NCBI RefSeq assembly: GCF_000350225.1
Contig: NW_005179025.1
Coordinates: forward strand, 7,764-71,763
Length of the DNA stretch: 64,000 bases
Reading direction: 5' to 3'
Source of the DNA: Chondrus crispus
Lineage: Eukaryota; Rhodophyta; Florideophyceae; Gigartinales; Gigartinaceae
Shown one piece after another: positions 41,307-51,949 of this stretch; the stretch's first letter is position 1, and every line of letters begins with the position of its first letter. The notes beneath the pieces were generated by a model. The model worked only from the letters and a program-made list of their open reading frames with translations. It had not been told where the DNA came from and did no database searches. A program made the position numbers and the translations under genes.

Positions 41307-42656
41307 TCACACCGTGACGGGCAGGCGGTACAATCGTACAGCATTCTCTGCGAGGATCATTCGAATCGCCGACTTCGCCTCCGACAAGTCCAAGTCTCCA
41401 CTGGTTACAGCCGCCGCTACAGCCGCCGCAATAACACGTCGCCCCCATCTCGCGGCGAGATAGAACACGTCCGGCGCTGAATGCGCATCCGAAGAGTACA
41501 AAAGCTTCGCCACCGGTGCAATCTCTAGGGCCGCATCCACCGCCCGAAACATTCCCCTCACTGACAGCAATGGAATCGCCAACCCCAGATCTAAGTAAAC
41601 TCCTGGATGAACCGCTGCCATGTGCGCCGCCTCCCTCGTATACGGCCATGCTGCATGCAATAAAACAATATCCACGTCCGGATATCGCTCTACTACGCTC
41701 TTCAACAACACCGGATTGGCCCTCCCCAAGTCTAAATCCGTGTCGCCAAATCCACAGTGGATCTGTAAAGGTACTTTGTACTGCCTCGCTACCTCCAAGC
41801 CCATCCTCACCACGCACGCCACAATCACTCGGTCCTCAATCCTCTCTCCCCTTACCCCTGCCAATGCCTCCTCCAGCTCCTCATCGCCCCCTTCCAAGTC
41901 CAAGTCCAGGCCTCCTCTATATGCTGCTATACTCTTCAGCGCGACTACCCCCTCCGGCAGCGGGCATAGTCGCGCAGTCAGCGCAGCCCGAAATTGTCTC
42001 GCGCGCATCGCGTTCCGCGGACGCTTTTCCGTCCCCGTGTGTGACGGCGGCTCTCGCGGCGCACGGCTCCACGCCTGGTATTCATTCTCCCGTATGACGT
42101 CAGCTAGAGCTAGCTCGGCCTCCTTCTCTATGCGCAGCACGCGCTTCGCCACGGGGATGTTGAGCCTTGTTGTGACTTCTTCCAAAGATACAGCACGCAC
42201 GCCGCGAGGGACATGTAAGCCATCATCTAGCAAGACAGCAGCGATGCCCGCTGCGGAAAAGCAGCGCTCGGCGAGTGGCCAGACGCCGATGCGAGCTCGG
42301 GTCTCCTCGACAATGGTCTCCGTCTCTGACTGCGTGTCAGGGGCGTGCGGGTGTGCAACTTGCGGAGGCGCTTCATTTGGATAGCCGATGGAAGAAGTGT
42401 CTCTTGTAGAGCTGGAGCTGGAAGGAGGCGATTCTGCGGCAAGAAGGCGATAGATATCGCGGAGGGAGCGGTAGAAAGCGAGTGTGGAAGACGGGTGTGG
42501 GGGAGCGGCTTCGGTTAGAAGGGCACGGAGGCGAGGTAGATGAGTTTTGGGGTTAGGGAGATGAAATGGGTGGGCGTGGTTATCGAAAAGTAAGGTGGCG
42601 TCAGCAATCGCTTCCAGGGCGGAGAGTGTATCAGAGGGGGGCGGGAAGGCGTCCAT
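41307..42656 (-). CDS. Amidohydrolase, FluG/NodGS N-terminal type
   Basis: 449 aa, single exon, ATG 42656. TIM-barrel metal-dependent amidohydrolase. Metal ligands: the first His pair in LFDNHAHPFHLP (about 23-34), then a His in LQIHCGFGDTD, another in VLLHAAWPY, and the last Asp in LLYSSDAHSAPDVFYLAARWG. This set and the spacing match the amidohydrolase domain that forms the N-terminal half of plant NodGS and fungal FluG; here it stands alone without the glutamine synthetase half. The reaction is not known. A Ser-rich insert (about 75-110) and an acidic insert (about 240-260) are local expansions. Confidence 0.8.
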   Translation of the reverse strand: MDAFPPPSDTLSALEAIADATLLFDNHAHPFHLPNPKTHLPRLRALLTEAAPPHPSSTLAFYRSLRDIYRLLAAESPPSSSSSTRDTSSIGYPNEAPPQVAHPHAPDTQSETETIVEETRARIGVWPLAERCFSAAGIAAVLLDDGLHVPRGVRAVSLEEVTTRLNIPVAKRVLRIEKEAELALADVIRENEYQAWSRAPREPPSHTGTEKRPRNAMRARQFRAALTARLCPLPEGVVALKSIAAYRGGLDLDLEGGDEELEEALAGVRGERIEDRVIVACVVRMGLEVARQYKVPLQIHCGFGDTDLDLGRANPVLLKSVVERYPDVDIVLLHAAWPYTREAAHMAAVHPGVYLDLGLAIPLLSVRGMFRAVDAALEIAPVAKLLYSSDAHSAPDVFYLAARWGRRVIAAAVAAAVTSGDLDLSEAKSAIRMILAENAVRLYRLPVTV

Positions 42657-44828
42657 CGGGGTGGGGGCATTGTTCGGCGAGGGGGCGGGAAGGGGGATGG
42701 GGGGAAGAAGAAGGGGAAGGGGAGGGGGACGACTCGCTCGGAGCTGCGGGAGGTGTGACGTGTGTGCAGCTCGCGAGTCGAGTTGGACTGATGAAGAGGG
42801 AGATGCGAAAGTCGCGATGCGCGAGGGCGAGATTTTTTAACCGAATCTGTTGGGTATGCACTTTGCGCAGAAGGTACAGGGCGGACACTTGTCGCGCGGA
42901 GGACCGATTGCATTACACTGGTAGGAGCGAGGAGGCGGAAGATTGGTCCGGGGGGGGTGGAATCCTGGAAGGCGAGCACGGCGCGGAGTGGGGAGCAATT
43001 TTAGTGGATGTGCGGATGGTGTAAGTTTGCAGGAGAAGGTACGGGGGCTGGCCCGGCTGTCAGGGCTTATCTACGTGACAAAACCCTAGGCGGAAGGGAA
43101 TGGCAGAGCTTCTTCCCAGCGAGTCGCGCGTATATATCACCCCTCCTGCAGCAAGGGGGCCCGTTAACGGGGGGGGGAGGGGGGGGGGGGGGGGGGGGGG
43201 TGCCGCTGCTGAGTCGCTGGGCACGCTGCCGGGCGTGCGCAGCTGCTCGGGAGCGACTCATGCGCATATGTTGTGGTGAATATCGAGCCGAAGAGGGAAG
43301 GGGGCCATCACGCTCGCCAGCCCTCTGCACGCCTTCTCAGGCTCTCCTCTCTCCAACAACGCGTGCCTGTGACGAGACTGGCATACCAATTTTATAATCT
43401 GCCTTACCTTCTCTCACGCACAGCAGCATTCAGCCGCCGTGTCATACTGTACACTGTACAACGTACGCGCTTAGTAGCGCCGCTGGGCACTACAGTGCAG
43501 AATACACCACAGGATGTCACCACTTATTTCTTCGACGGTTTGAAATCCGTGGTTGTCACTCGACTGCCTTTATCGCAATATGGAAATTTCTATTTAGTAC
43601 CATACGGTAACATTGTATTGAGCATCATACTGTTTTCCATTCCTCCCCCGTCTTTCGGCACCAAGGCCAGCTCGACAAACGTGCTTGATGCCTGTCACGC
43701 TTTCACTTCGGCCTCAGCAGATTCTCCCTCGAGCAGCGCTCCTCCGAGCGTTGCGGGGACTTTTTGGTCCGCTCAAAGAGATCTCCCGCAAGTATGCTTC
43801 GGACTACAGTAGAGCGATGCACCGAACCGTATGCACTGCGGTTTTAATAGAGTCGATTGGGGTAGTCACAGGGACCGCGTATGGAAGCTGCTAAACACCG
43901 CTCCTACGGCTCTCGTCTCATGAATAATTCTATAACCCTTTACGTTTTATCATTGAACACATCCGGTGTTATAACCTCTGAGGCACTGGCCGTTTTGCAA
44001 CAACAACCCCGATCATTTGCTACACAGAGGTGTTCTACTGTCTCCACGGCTTAACATATCCTACGCTCCTACCTCTCTATTACCTTGCGGCAACACAACG
44101 CTCTCTCCATCAACGTCCGAAACCCTCATCCTGACGGCGTACATGTCCGCATGCTTTAACATTCGGAACCGTACCAGGATAAAGTGGCTCTTTTACAAAT
44201 GAATTTCAGATAAGAGCGAAAGCACAGTAGGGCCGTTGGCCCTTCTCTTGTTGAAATGTGGGTACAAGGGCCAACTTTCGAGCCCCTACGGAAAGAGAAA
44301 CACTATTTTCAAGGTGGCACTATTTATGAGAGCACTATAGGGGGTTCTGCCGTGTATGGTGTTTTCAAGAGGTCCCCTCTCAAGAGTATTACCGTCCTGC
44401 TTGTTGGCAAGGTTTTCTACATGAATTCGTCCACAATTTGTCTTTCCTATTACAGTTTCATACCCTCCGATGGGCTGGCTATTTATTCATCTGACTTCCT
44501 CGGACTTTTATGGCTGTACGAATTTCGGCACAGAAACAGATACTGCAGAAAGGTACAGTACGTGTAAAACACCAGAAGAAATAGTATAGGAGAATGTGCA
44601 AAAAAGAAGGAAGTTACTATAATCTTTGATGCATTTGCACTTTTATAGTATATAGGGCGATGCATGTATCTCGTTTACGGTGTGTAAGGGATCAATGAAT
44701 CATGATCATGAATCCTATCTTAATTCTTAAAACCTAATCGCTTGAAGCGCTGCCATATGTACAAAACTGTACCCTAGCTCCTCTCGCAAAACTCCCCCCA
44801 ACACTCGAAGTTGCTTTGCGTAATGCAC
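42657..44828. other. 2.2-kb intergenic region, no supported gene
   Basis: Contains a long G-run at about 43169-43200. The open frames present (for example 43273-43812) show no domain, no compositional sign of coding and no splice structure I trust. AT-rich from 43.4 kb on. Confidence 0.5.
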
Positions 44829-46157
44829 TTAGTTCGTAGCGATTCCCTTAATCATATAGTCAAACCAATCCCCAGCCTCCGGGGCCCTAGGTTCTCCACG
44901 TTTGCTACCCACGCTGTCGTCTGACGCACAAACCGAATCAAACCTCGGACACTTGCCTCCCTCGGGCAAAATCTCAGTGCATCCATCACTCTCCCCCGGC
45001 GGCTTGATATACAGATACGCATCAAACACGGTCTTGTTCGCCGTCTCTGTCGTGAACGGCTCTCCTAATGCAGCGCTTCTTACGTTGCACCAAACCGAAC
45101 AGTCCTCCCTTGCATCCCCAGCTCCATTGCGGGAAGTATCCACTATAAACTTTGGCTCGTACCCGTCAATTGCCGATTCTACATACGATTTCAACGACAT
45201 CGCGTAGTTCAGAATTGTATGCCCAGGGTTAAATTTCTCAAGCAGCCCACAGGAATCGATTTTGCAACACTCATGATCCGGATTCGCCCCGTCAAGGCAG
45301 AAGCCCACTTCCGGGCATATAACCCCCATTTCTTGATAATTTGACACGTTGATAGCAAAACCTCTGAGCTTCCTGACAATGCGCAGCTTCTTTAAAAGCT
45401 TGACAAACCCAACGCTTGAATCCTCCCACCCAAGCCACCCTCCATGCGCTGCGTCCAAATAAAGTGGGCAGTGGGGGCAAGCCTCGGAAAGCGAATTGAC
45501 GGCAAACTTAATCCCGTTCATATACGACGAATTTGTCGCCTTATTTCCACACTTCGGGTTCTCTAAGTTGGTGACTAGGTTGGGCAGACTGTCTGGTTCA
45601 ACCACGAACGACATCGGCACTATTTTCCGATATTCCCTGACAAACTTTAGAAGTGGTTTAATGTACTCGTTTTGGTATCTCCTCAACCCATCCTCGCACA
45701 TAGTCGATCCGTCTAGAAAGTTGCACGTGCCATTTTTGTTGGGGCTGCAGCAAAATTCCCCTGCGCTTGACTCGGCGGCGCAATCGCGGTTGGGGAGGTT
45801 GTACACGATCAACGTCACCATTGGCGGATTCTTCCATCTGCTGGCCTGTTTGAGGGCCTTCGCTATTCTACTTTTCCTGTTTCTTTGTACATCAGCTTTC
45901 GTTGATAACCAGACGGCGGTTGGAGTTGTGAGGAGCTCCGTGAGAGCAGCACGTTCGCCAGCACTCGCCGAGGCGATGGAAGAGTTTACCTGCTTCTTGT
46001 ACACGGGATCAATGAATGCTCTCCGAACAGTGTAGGGATTTGTCTTCTTTTTGAAAAGAGACGAAATGCCCTTTTTTGCGCCCTTTCCTGGCGACGCAGC
46101 AGCTGAAATGACGGCCACAAGAGCCAGTGAGACACCCAAAGAGTACAAGAGAGCCAT
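44829..46157 (-). CDS. GH6 cellulase (cellobiohydrolase/endoglucanase), secreted
   Basis: 442 aa with a signal peptide (MALLYSLGVSLALVAVISAA). Inverting glycoside hydrolase family 6, acting on beta-1,4-glucan. Motifs in order: VYNLPNRDCAA (about 118-128, the Asp equals Cel6A D175), FVVEPDSLPNLVTN (about 184-197, the Asp is the catalytic acid, Cel6A D221), YLDAAHGGWLGW (about 233-244), VDTSRNG, and YIKPPGESDG with a downstream CPRFDSVC. All key residues are present. Compared with fungal Cel6A it has no carbohydrate-binding module. It carries several extra Cys-containing loops (for example FCCSPNKNGTCNF and CLDGANPDHECCKIDSC) that suggest additional disulfides. Single exon. Confidence 0.93.
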   Translation of the reverse strand: MALLYSLGVSLALVAVISAAASPGKGAKKGISSLFKKKTNPYTVRRAFIDPVYKKQVNSSIASASAGERAALTELLTTPTAVWLSTKADVQRNRKSRIAKALKQASRWKNPPMVTLIVYNLPNRDCAAESSAGEFCCSPNKNGTCNFLDGSTMCEDGLRRYQNEYIKPLLKFVREYRKIVPMSFVVEPDSLPNLVTNLENPKCGNKATNSSYMNGIKFAVNSLSEACPHCPLYLDAAHGGWLGWEDSSVGFVKLLKKLRIVRKLRGFAINVSNYQEMGVICPEVGFCLDGANPDHECCKIDSCGLLEKFNPGHTILNYAMSLKSYVESAIDGYEPKFIVDTSRNGAGDAREDCSVWCNVRSAALGEPFTTETANKTVFDAYLYIKPPGESDGCTEILPEGGKCPRFDSVCASDDSVGSKRGEPRAPEAGDWFDYMIKGIATN

Positions 46158-46640
46158 CTCAGATTGTCCGGTTGAACAAGTGCTTGATGAGCAGCGAATT
46201 TCAAAGTCTCCATTTTTCCGTGCAGTTATTTATACACATCTCGGCTTTTCAACGAGGCCCCTTTTTACTCAGGTGTTCGAGAAAAGCGCCACGATGAACT
46301 ATCGTAAAATCGCCGGCACTGTTAGCAGAGTTGCTGCCTCTTATCTTTAATGAATCAGCGATACAAGCGAAAAAGACTGAAGATGAAGTCCTGGTGGACA
46401 CGTTCACTCTTGCGGTGCATAGTATGATTTCTCTTGTAACGTAATGTCTACAAAACGTTTTGACTTAGAACGACTCTTAATAAATAATATGTTTTTGTCA
46501 GCAACTATGCCGATTTGCTTGTTTGTACTGTTGAGCAGGAAGGGGATTCCCTTTTGAAGCCACATCTGCCACTTGGAGCCAATCTAGGCTGTTTCGAGAC
46601 TCTGGTATAATGCGTTGCCAGGAAACAGTGTTGCCCTGAT
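46158..46640. other. Upstream region of the GH6 gene
   Basis: No gene seen. It runs up to a MITE. Confidence 0.5.
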
Positions 46641-46643
46641 ATT

Positions 46644-47187
46644 GGGCGACTCCTGAAATTCTAAAATCGCAAATTGTGTTGACCAAATCGGGATTTTGTG
46701 ACACACAAACGGCGCGTTGTGCACACACAACGCGCCGTTTTCTCGGACGGGCGACCCCATGCTAGGTTAAATGTGTATCGCACAAATGTCAAAATGTGCG
46801 CGCGTACAATCCAAATTTACTGTACACAGAGAAAGCGTCGGCCGCCGCCCGACCGACGAGACTCGACATCTACATCCTACCGAGCATGGCTCTGAATGAG
46901 AAGTAGCAATAGAATAGCCATTTGGTCATTCATGGTTCTGACGGTGGCTGCTCGGTGAAAACACCATCATGATTGAGCTTAGCTCACAGCACACACTGTA
47001 GATAGAGCTCCGACGGCGTCATCGCCGGCGTCCGGTGCCGTGCTCGTCGTTAGGAACGAGTTCAAAGCATGCGTACAGTAGGGGGACGCACATTATGTGC
47101 GCAAGCATTTCCGTGGTAAAACTCACTTTTTGTTCACAAAAAAGAAAAATATGACTCTGACACAAAAAACAATTTCCGGAGGCGCCC
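46644..47187. mobile_element. GGGCG-ended MITE, copy B (544 bp)
   Basis: Inverted relative to copy A. 3-bp target duplication ATT (46641-46643, 47188-47190). Near-identical to copy A apart from the missing 32-bp tandem unit. No ORF in common with any transposase. Confidence 0.9.
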
Positions 47188-47196
47188 ATTGTGCTA

Positions 47197-47638
47197 CAGA
47201 GTAAACCCTCGTTATACTGACCCCATTTGTGGCGGGTGCGGAGGAGGGGCAAAGTACACATTAACGAGGATACACTGTACCTTTTAGTGTAAGCCACTGT
47301 AAAGCCTGCTTACACTCACGAAATCAGCCCATCTTGAGGGGGCCAGGTACGATGGACTCGGCCTTCTTTTGCCCAGCAGACAGGCTGTATGAGAGGCGCA
47401 GTGCTGCCTACAACGAACCATACCGAAAGTAACCAAAATTATACAAATCTTAAGGCTTCACTGGGCTCCAAAGTGCACTCTACCGAGGGTTCCACTGTAT
47501 AGTATGGGTACACTACGATCGAGGGAAACCTTCGATTCTGGCCCATATGGGCATATGTGGCGGGCAATTCTGCCCGAAAGTGCACTATAGCGAGGGAATC
47601 ACTATATCGTGGGGTCACTTTAACGAGGGTTTACTCTG
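47197..47638. mobile_element. pogo/Tc1-type MITE (442 bp)
   Basis: Inverted ends CAGAGTAAACCCTCGTTATA and complement of CAGAGTAAACCCTCGTTAAA, flanked by TA (47195-47196, 47639-47640). The CAG..AAACC(C)TCG end is the style of pogo/Tigger elements. It is not the same terminus as the element at 23557. Confidence 0.87.
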
Positions 47639-47646
47639 TACAAGTA

Positions 47647-48311
47647 ACCGTTCGGTCCCAAATTCGTACTATTTTCCTAACCCGTCTTCAGAATTCCGAT
47701 AAAATTGCGGAACATATTAACTTCTCCCGCCTCCTTCGCGTGAAATAGTGCAAACCAAAGCTCCTCTCCGAGTATGCAAAACCCATTTCGCGCCATCAAA
47801 AACGGCGCCACATAGCCACTCGGGGATGGACTGCATGGTGCAGACCAGAAAAATGGAATAGAACTACATAAACTTCTAACTGTGGGAAGGAGACGGCCTC
47901 CGAAATGCATAGGTTGTGAGCTCTCGCCCCAAAACGGTTAGCTCGAGCCCGGATTTTTTCTGACAAAAGGAGGATTCGTAGACAAAGTGCAAAGATGAGG
48001 GTTGTGAGGCGTGCATTTGAGATCTGATTGATGGGCTACGTCGCTTTCTGTTGAATGCGCCAGAATTACGAATTAGGAAAATATATTTAAACAGGCTCCA
48101 TTTCAATGTTTTTAGTTGACGTGTTGTCACAGAGCACGCGCCTATGTCCAAAGTCGACTGTTGATGCCACAGATGCGCTTTCGTTGGAAGATGCGCTCGA
48201 CTCTAAAGTGACTCTAAAGTGTCCAAATCGTTAAAGAAATGATATGTTTTGTTTAAATCTATTGCGCTTAGTTTCGGAAACAGAAAAAATACGAATTAGG
48301 GACCGAACAGT
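47647..48311. mobile_element. MITE with ACCGTTCGGTCCC ends (665 bp)
   Basis: Inverted ends ACCGTTCGGTCCCAAATTCG and complement of ACTGTTCGGTCCCTAATTCG, flanked by TA (47645-47646, 48312-48313). Tc1/mariner-like by the TA and ends. No transposase ORF. Confidence 0.82.
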
Positions 48312-48313
48312 TA

Positions 48314-50215
48314 CCTCGATTATATGTATTACAGAACACAGCCAAGAATATTATCCATGCTTGCTCTTCAAAAAGGTGCGAAAGATTCCATTGCTGTCGT
48401 TGCCTAGTTTTTGCTCCTGGCCGCCGAATGTGTAATGTCCCCATTTTGCAAAAGAGATCACTTTCCCACCGACCTCGGTCTCTCTCTCCACGTCATTGAA
48501 GATTCCGCATTTTCTACGTGAGAAACCTCCACTTCGAACTTAGTTCTACCACACGGCAGTGCATTTCTATTCTCTACTCAAATGAAACTTTGTTTAGTGG
48601 TTGGGAGGGGCTCTGAAAGGAGCTTTATTGCCCGATTCCTGCAATCCGGAGGCCCTTCATTGAGTAAGATACAGTACTACCCTTCCTGTTACCTTGGCTG
48701 CTCCAAGAGTGCCAGTTATTTAAGACGCGACATGCAGTCCAGTAGTCGTTAGGAACGGCCCTTAGGGCCTACCAAGGGTAAGGGCCGTGGCTTGTATACT
48801 GTAGCACCCTTGGGTACTGTACAAGCAAATCTACTGAAGGGTACAGATCCATGTTACGAAATTTCAAATATCAATGATTAAATGATGTGAAATGATGTTT
48901 CTGGGAGTGGGCACTGCATGAAAGTACTGTATATCAATCGAATTGACCGTACACGGAGTGATGCAATCTGAACCAGCGCACATGATACCAATTGGGCGAA
49001 CGCAGGTCTCGTGGTCTCTTTTAATGAAAATATATGTAATCGCAGTATGATCGTTGCAGACGGACGTACAGAAGGACGTGCAGACTGCGAGTGCTAAATG
49101 GTGAGCCCTTAATTGCATTGAGGGACAACAAAGGCGTTTCAGTTGTTCACAACTCACATGAGTGTCTAAGGAAAAAGACAACCAGTGCTCTAAAATATAG
49201 CGCAAATTTGTAAAAGTATTTCAGTGGAAAGCGCTAGGGACAAGACGCAATAATCCTACAACAGTACTGTACATCGCTGTAAAGACCGCCACGCGACGTG
49301 CTGGGGTTTTCTTGATGTCACGAGTAACTTTATGACGCGGTCAACAGCGTTGTACTCGTGAACGCTGTTGACAGCGTCGTACTCGTGATGTCACGAGTAA
49401 AATAGGTGGCTGTCAACAGCCACCCATTTTCATCACCTATGTGTATGCTTTATTCAATGACTACTGTTCCTATGAGGATATTCGTAGTTTTTTGGTTCCA
49501 GTCGGTCACGAGACATCGGCTAAGAGGGGACACACAAAGGCTACGCAAACAATTAAACCGAACTGGAAAACATAAAGAAAACATAAAGAAAACATAAAGA
49601 AAACATAAAGAGAAAAAGACATGATGAGAAAGGAAACTTCCGAGATGGCGGCGAAGCCGGGGCTAGGCGGGCAAGAGAAATACACAATAATTTAGCCAGG
49701 AGAGGGGGGCTGGTGCCAGCCTGCCAGCAAGAGTCTCACGGTGGCGTATGAAGTACTACGGAGCAGCGAGGCTGCGAGATGACGTAAAGGGGGGTGCCCA
49801 TAACTTTTTGACCACACCACAACTGTCGGGACACCAAAAAAGGTTACAAATATATACACTGTACGGGCCAAAGGAGGATTCTTGCCTTGTAATGAACCAT
49901 ACAAATGCCCATCCTGATAAACATATGGTTAGATATAAAAACAAATCTGCCCAATCGACAGGACCTTCCAATTTATGGCAAAGAAGTCCTCCGTTTACAT
50001 TTGAGGCAACTTCAAAACTCCCAATTTTTGGAAAGTCCCGCCTCTTTTCCGCACTTTCCATGTGTCGGGGGAAGCACTGTAGAGAGGAGCTGCACATTGA
50101 TATGGTCATCGTTTTTTGATGACGTGGCACGCCTTAATGATACAAACGTGGATAAAAAGTCACAGATTTATGGGATCGCGTCCGATCTTTTGGGCAATAA
50201 TTATCTGTGATGTGG
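48314..50215. other. 1.9-kb region without a supported gene
   Basis: Contains perfect inverted repeats (49340-49372 with 12-bp arms; 49405-49424) and an 11-bp tandem repeat (four units of AAAACATAAAG, 49567-49610). No coding support on either strand. Confidence 0.5.
49567..49610. repeat. 11-bp tandem repeat, four units
   Basis: Unit AAAACATAAAG repeated four times without error. Confidence 0.9.
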
Positions 50216-50222
50216 TGCCTTG

Positions 50223-51470
50223 AATGTCCTAAACTCGGTCTGTTCGACCGTGCCCCTCAATGAGGAAAGAGCGCCGGTTGTTTTAGTGCCAGGCTGGAAC
50301 ACCTCGAGGCTCGTCACCTCGGGTGACGCGGGACGGATCGCGAAGTACTTACAACGCTGTCGTGGGATCTGTCCCACGATGCGTAGCTTCGACGGTACCG
50401 ACCCGATCGAGCTGCTGCCGTTCTTGAAGGATATCCGGATAAACTTCAACTCGCAACACCTTACCGAAGGTGTTGCGGTACTAGCCCTCGCGAACTTCCT
50501 AGAGCGCGACGCGGAGCGCCCGTATACGAGTTATACGATGCTTGGTCTCCGCATGGGCCAGCTCGACGACGACGTAACGTGTTAGGTGAAGCGTACGACG
50601 ACGTCGCTACGGCGAGGCAACAACCGCACGAGACAGAGAACACATTTGCGTACCGGCTGGAAACGGCCGCGTTCCGGTGCATGGAAGTGTTCTCCGAACA
50701 GTCCCTCGCGCACTACTTTGTGCGGCATCAACTTACGCAACCGCCTTCGCGCACACTCCAAGAGTGGCAAGGGGCACGGACCCTCGTGTCGCAGAGCTCG
50801 ACATATCGAGCAGAGTTGCAGGGGGCGCAGCGCCTCAAGTGCCCCTCCTCACTGATGAGGAGGCGCGGCACGCAGCGGCCTTTGCCTCAACGGACGGCAG
50901 TGCACACGTCTGCTGGCCGTGCCGTACGTACGGGCACGCCATGTACGCCTGCCCTTTCCTGTCGCCGGAACAACGTATGTTCACGGCGTACAGGAACTAC
51001 CGCTACCAGATGGAGACGCGCCCGAGGCGCGCAACCTCCTCCGGCAGTCGGTCGGCGAGGGCCGTTCTTCGCCCCAAGGTTTCCCGAATCGATCGGGTGG
51101 GGGCGCACGCTTCGCCGCACGCGGGGGAGGGTACCGTCGCAACGAGCTCGATACTCGTGACCGAAGCGACTTCCGCCAAGCGGATACTCGATACCCGCAC
51201 CAGGAAGGGAGAGGAAACAGCGACCGATCCCGGCTTCCTCCGGGGGTACAGAACGACATCATGTACCTCCAGGATTGGGCAGAGGATCCGGACCCTCTGC
51301 TCGCGGATGAGCCTGGAGGAGCCCCGACGTTGGCTGCTCCTCAAGTGCTGCAACCCCCGAACGTTGCAGCCCAAGTCCACGAAGTACCTGAGTACCTCGC
51401 GGAAGCTACTGGCTCGGAATTGAGGAGTCTTCCTCACCCCCTCACCAAGAGGCTCGAAGTCGCGCTCGCT
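50223..51470 (+). pseudogene. gypsy gag remnant
   Basis: Capsid-like region FDGTDPIELLPFLKDIRINF with a TAG at 50583-50585, continuing as GEAYDDVATARQQPHETENTFAYRL in the same style. Then a zinc-knuckle-like CWPCRTYGHAMYAC at about 50920-50962. At least three frame changes in 1.2 kb. Confidence 0.8.
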
Positions 51471-51949
51471 GTCGATGGCGGCGCGACCACCTCGGATAGT
51501 TCCAGTATTACAAAAACCCGTAAAGACGGCTACGCTCACACGGTCGCGTCAGCAGTCTTTTTCCATCTACCCAGACCCGTCACCTTCCGCCCTCGCCGGG
51601 ACAGGGGGATACTTACCGATCATATTCCCCGCTGCCCCGCCAGAAGTCACCGAGACCCCTGTGGGTCCGGCACCGACGACTGTCCGTGACACGGCCCCGG
51701 CTTCCGTAAGCCTGGCACGTGACCGCGAAGGGGAAGATACCCTGACCGTCGTAGGTCAGATGCCACGGACCGACCGTGAAGGCACTGGAGCTTCCGCAAG
51801 CCCCGTGCACGACAAGGAACGAAGGGCGTGTGCCGATGTAACACGCCCCCAGGCAGCCGCCGGACGACCGACGTCCGGTGGGTCAGGACGAAGGACCCGA
51901 CGAAGGAGAAAGAACCGTCGAAGGCGCCCGAAGCGCAACGACCTCGCTG

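Noticed and set aside
43273..43812. 179-aa frame in the 42.7-44.8 kb gap
   Set aside because: No recognisable domain, odd composition, no splice support. AT-rich intergenic DNA.
49692..50130. Overlapping frames just before the gypsy element
   Set aside because: Both strands open in short stretches without domain or codon pattern.
49500..50216. A 5' LTR for the gypsy element
   Set aside because: No TGTAGCATAA..TTATGCTACA unit or GAACC duplication upstream of gag; the element is 5' truncated.
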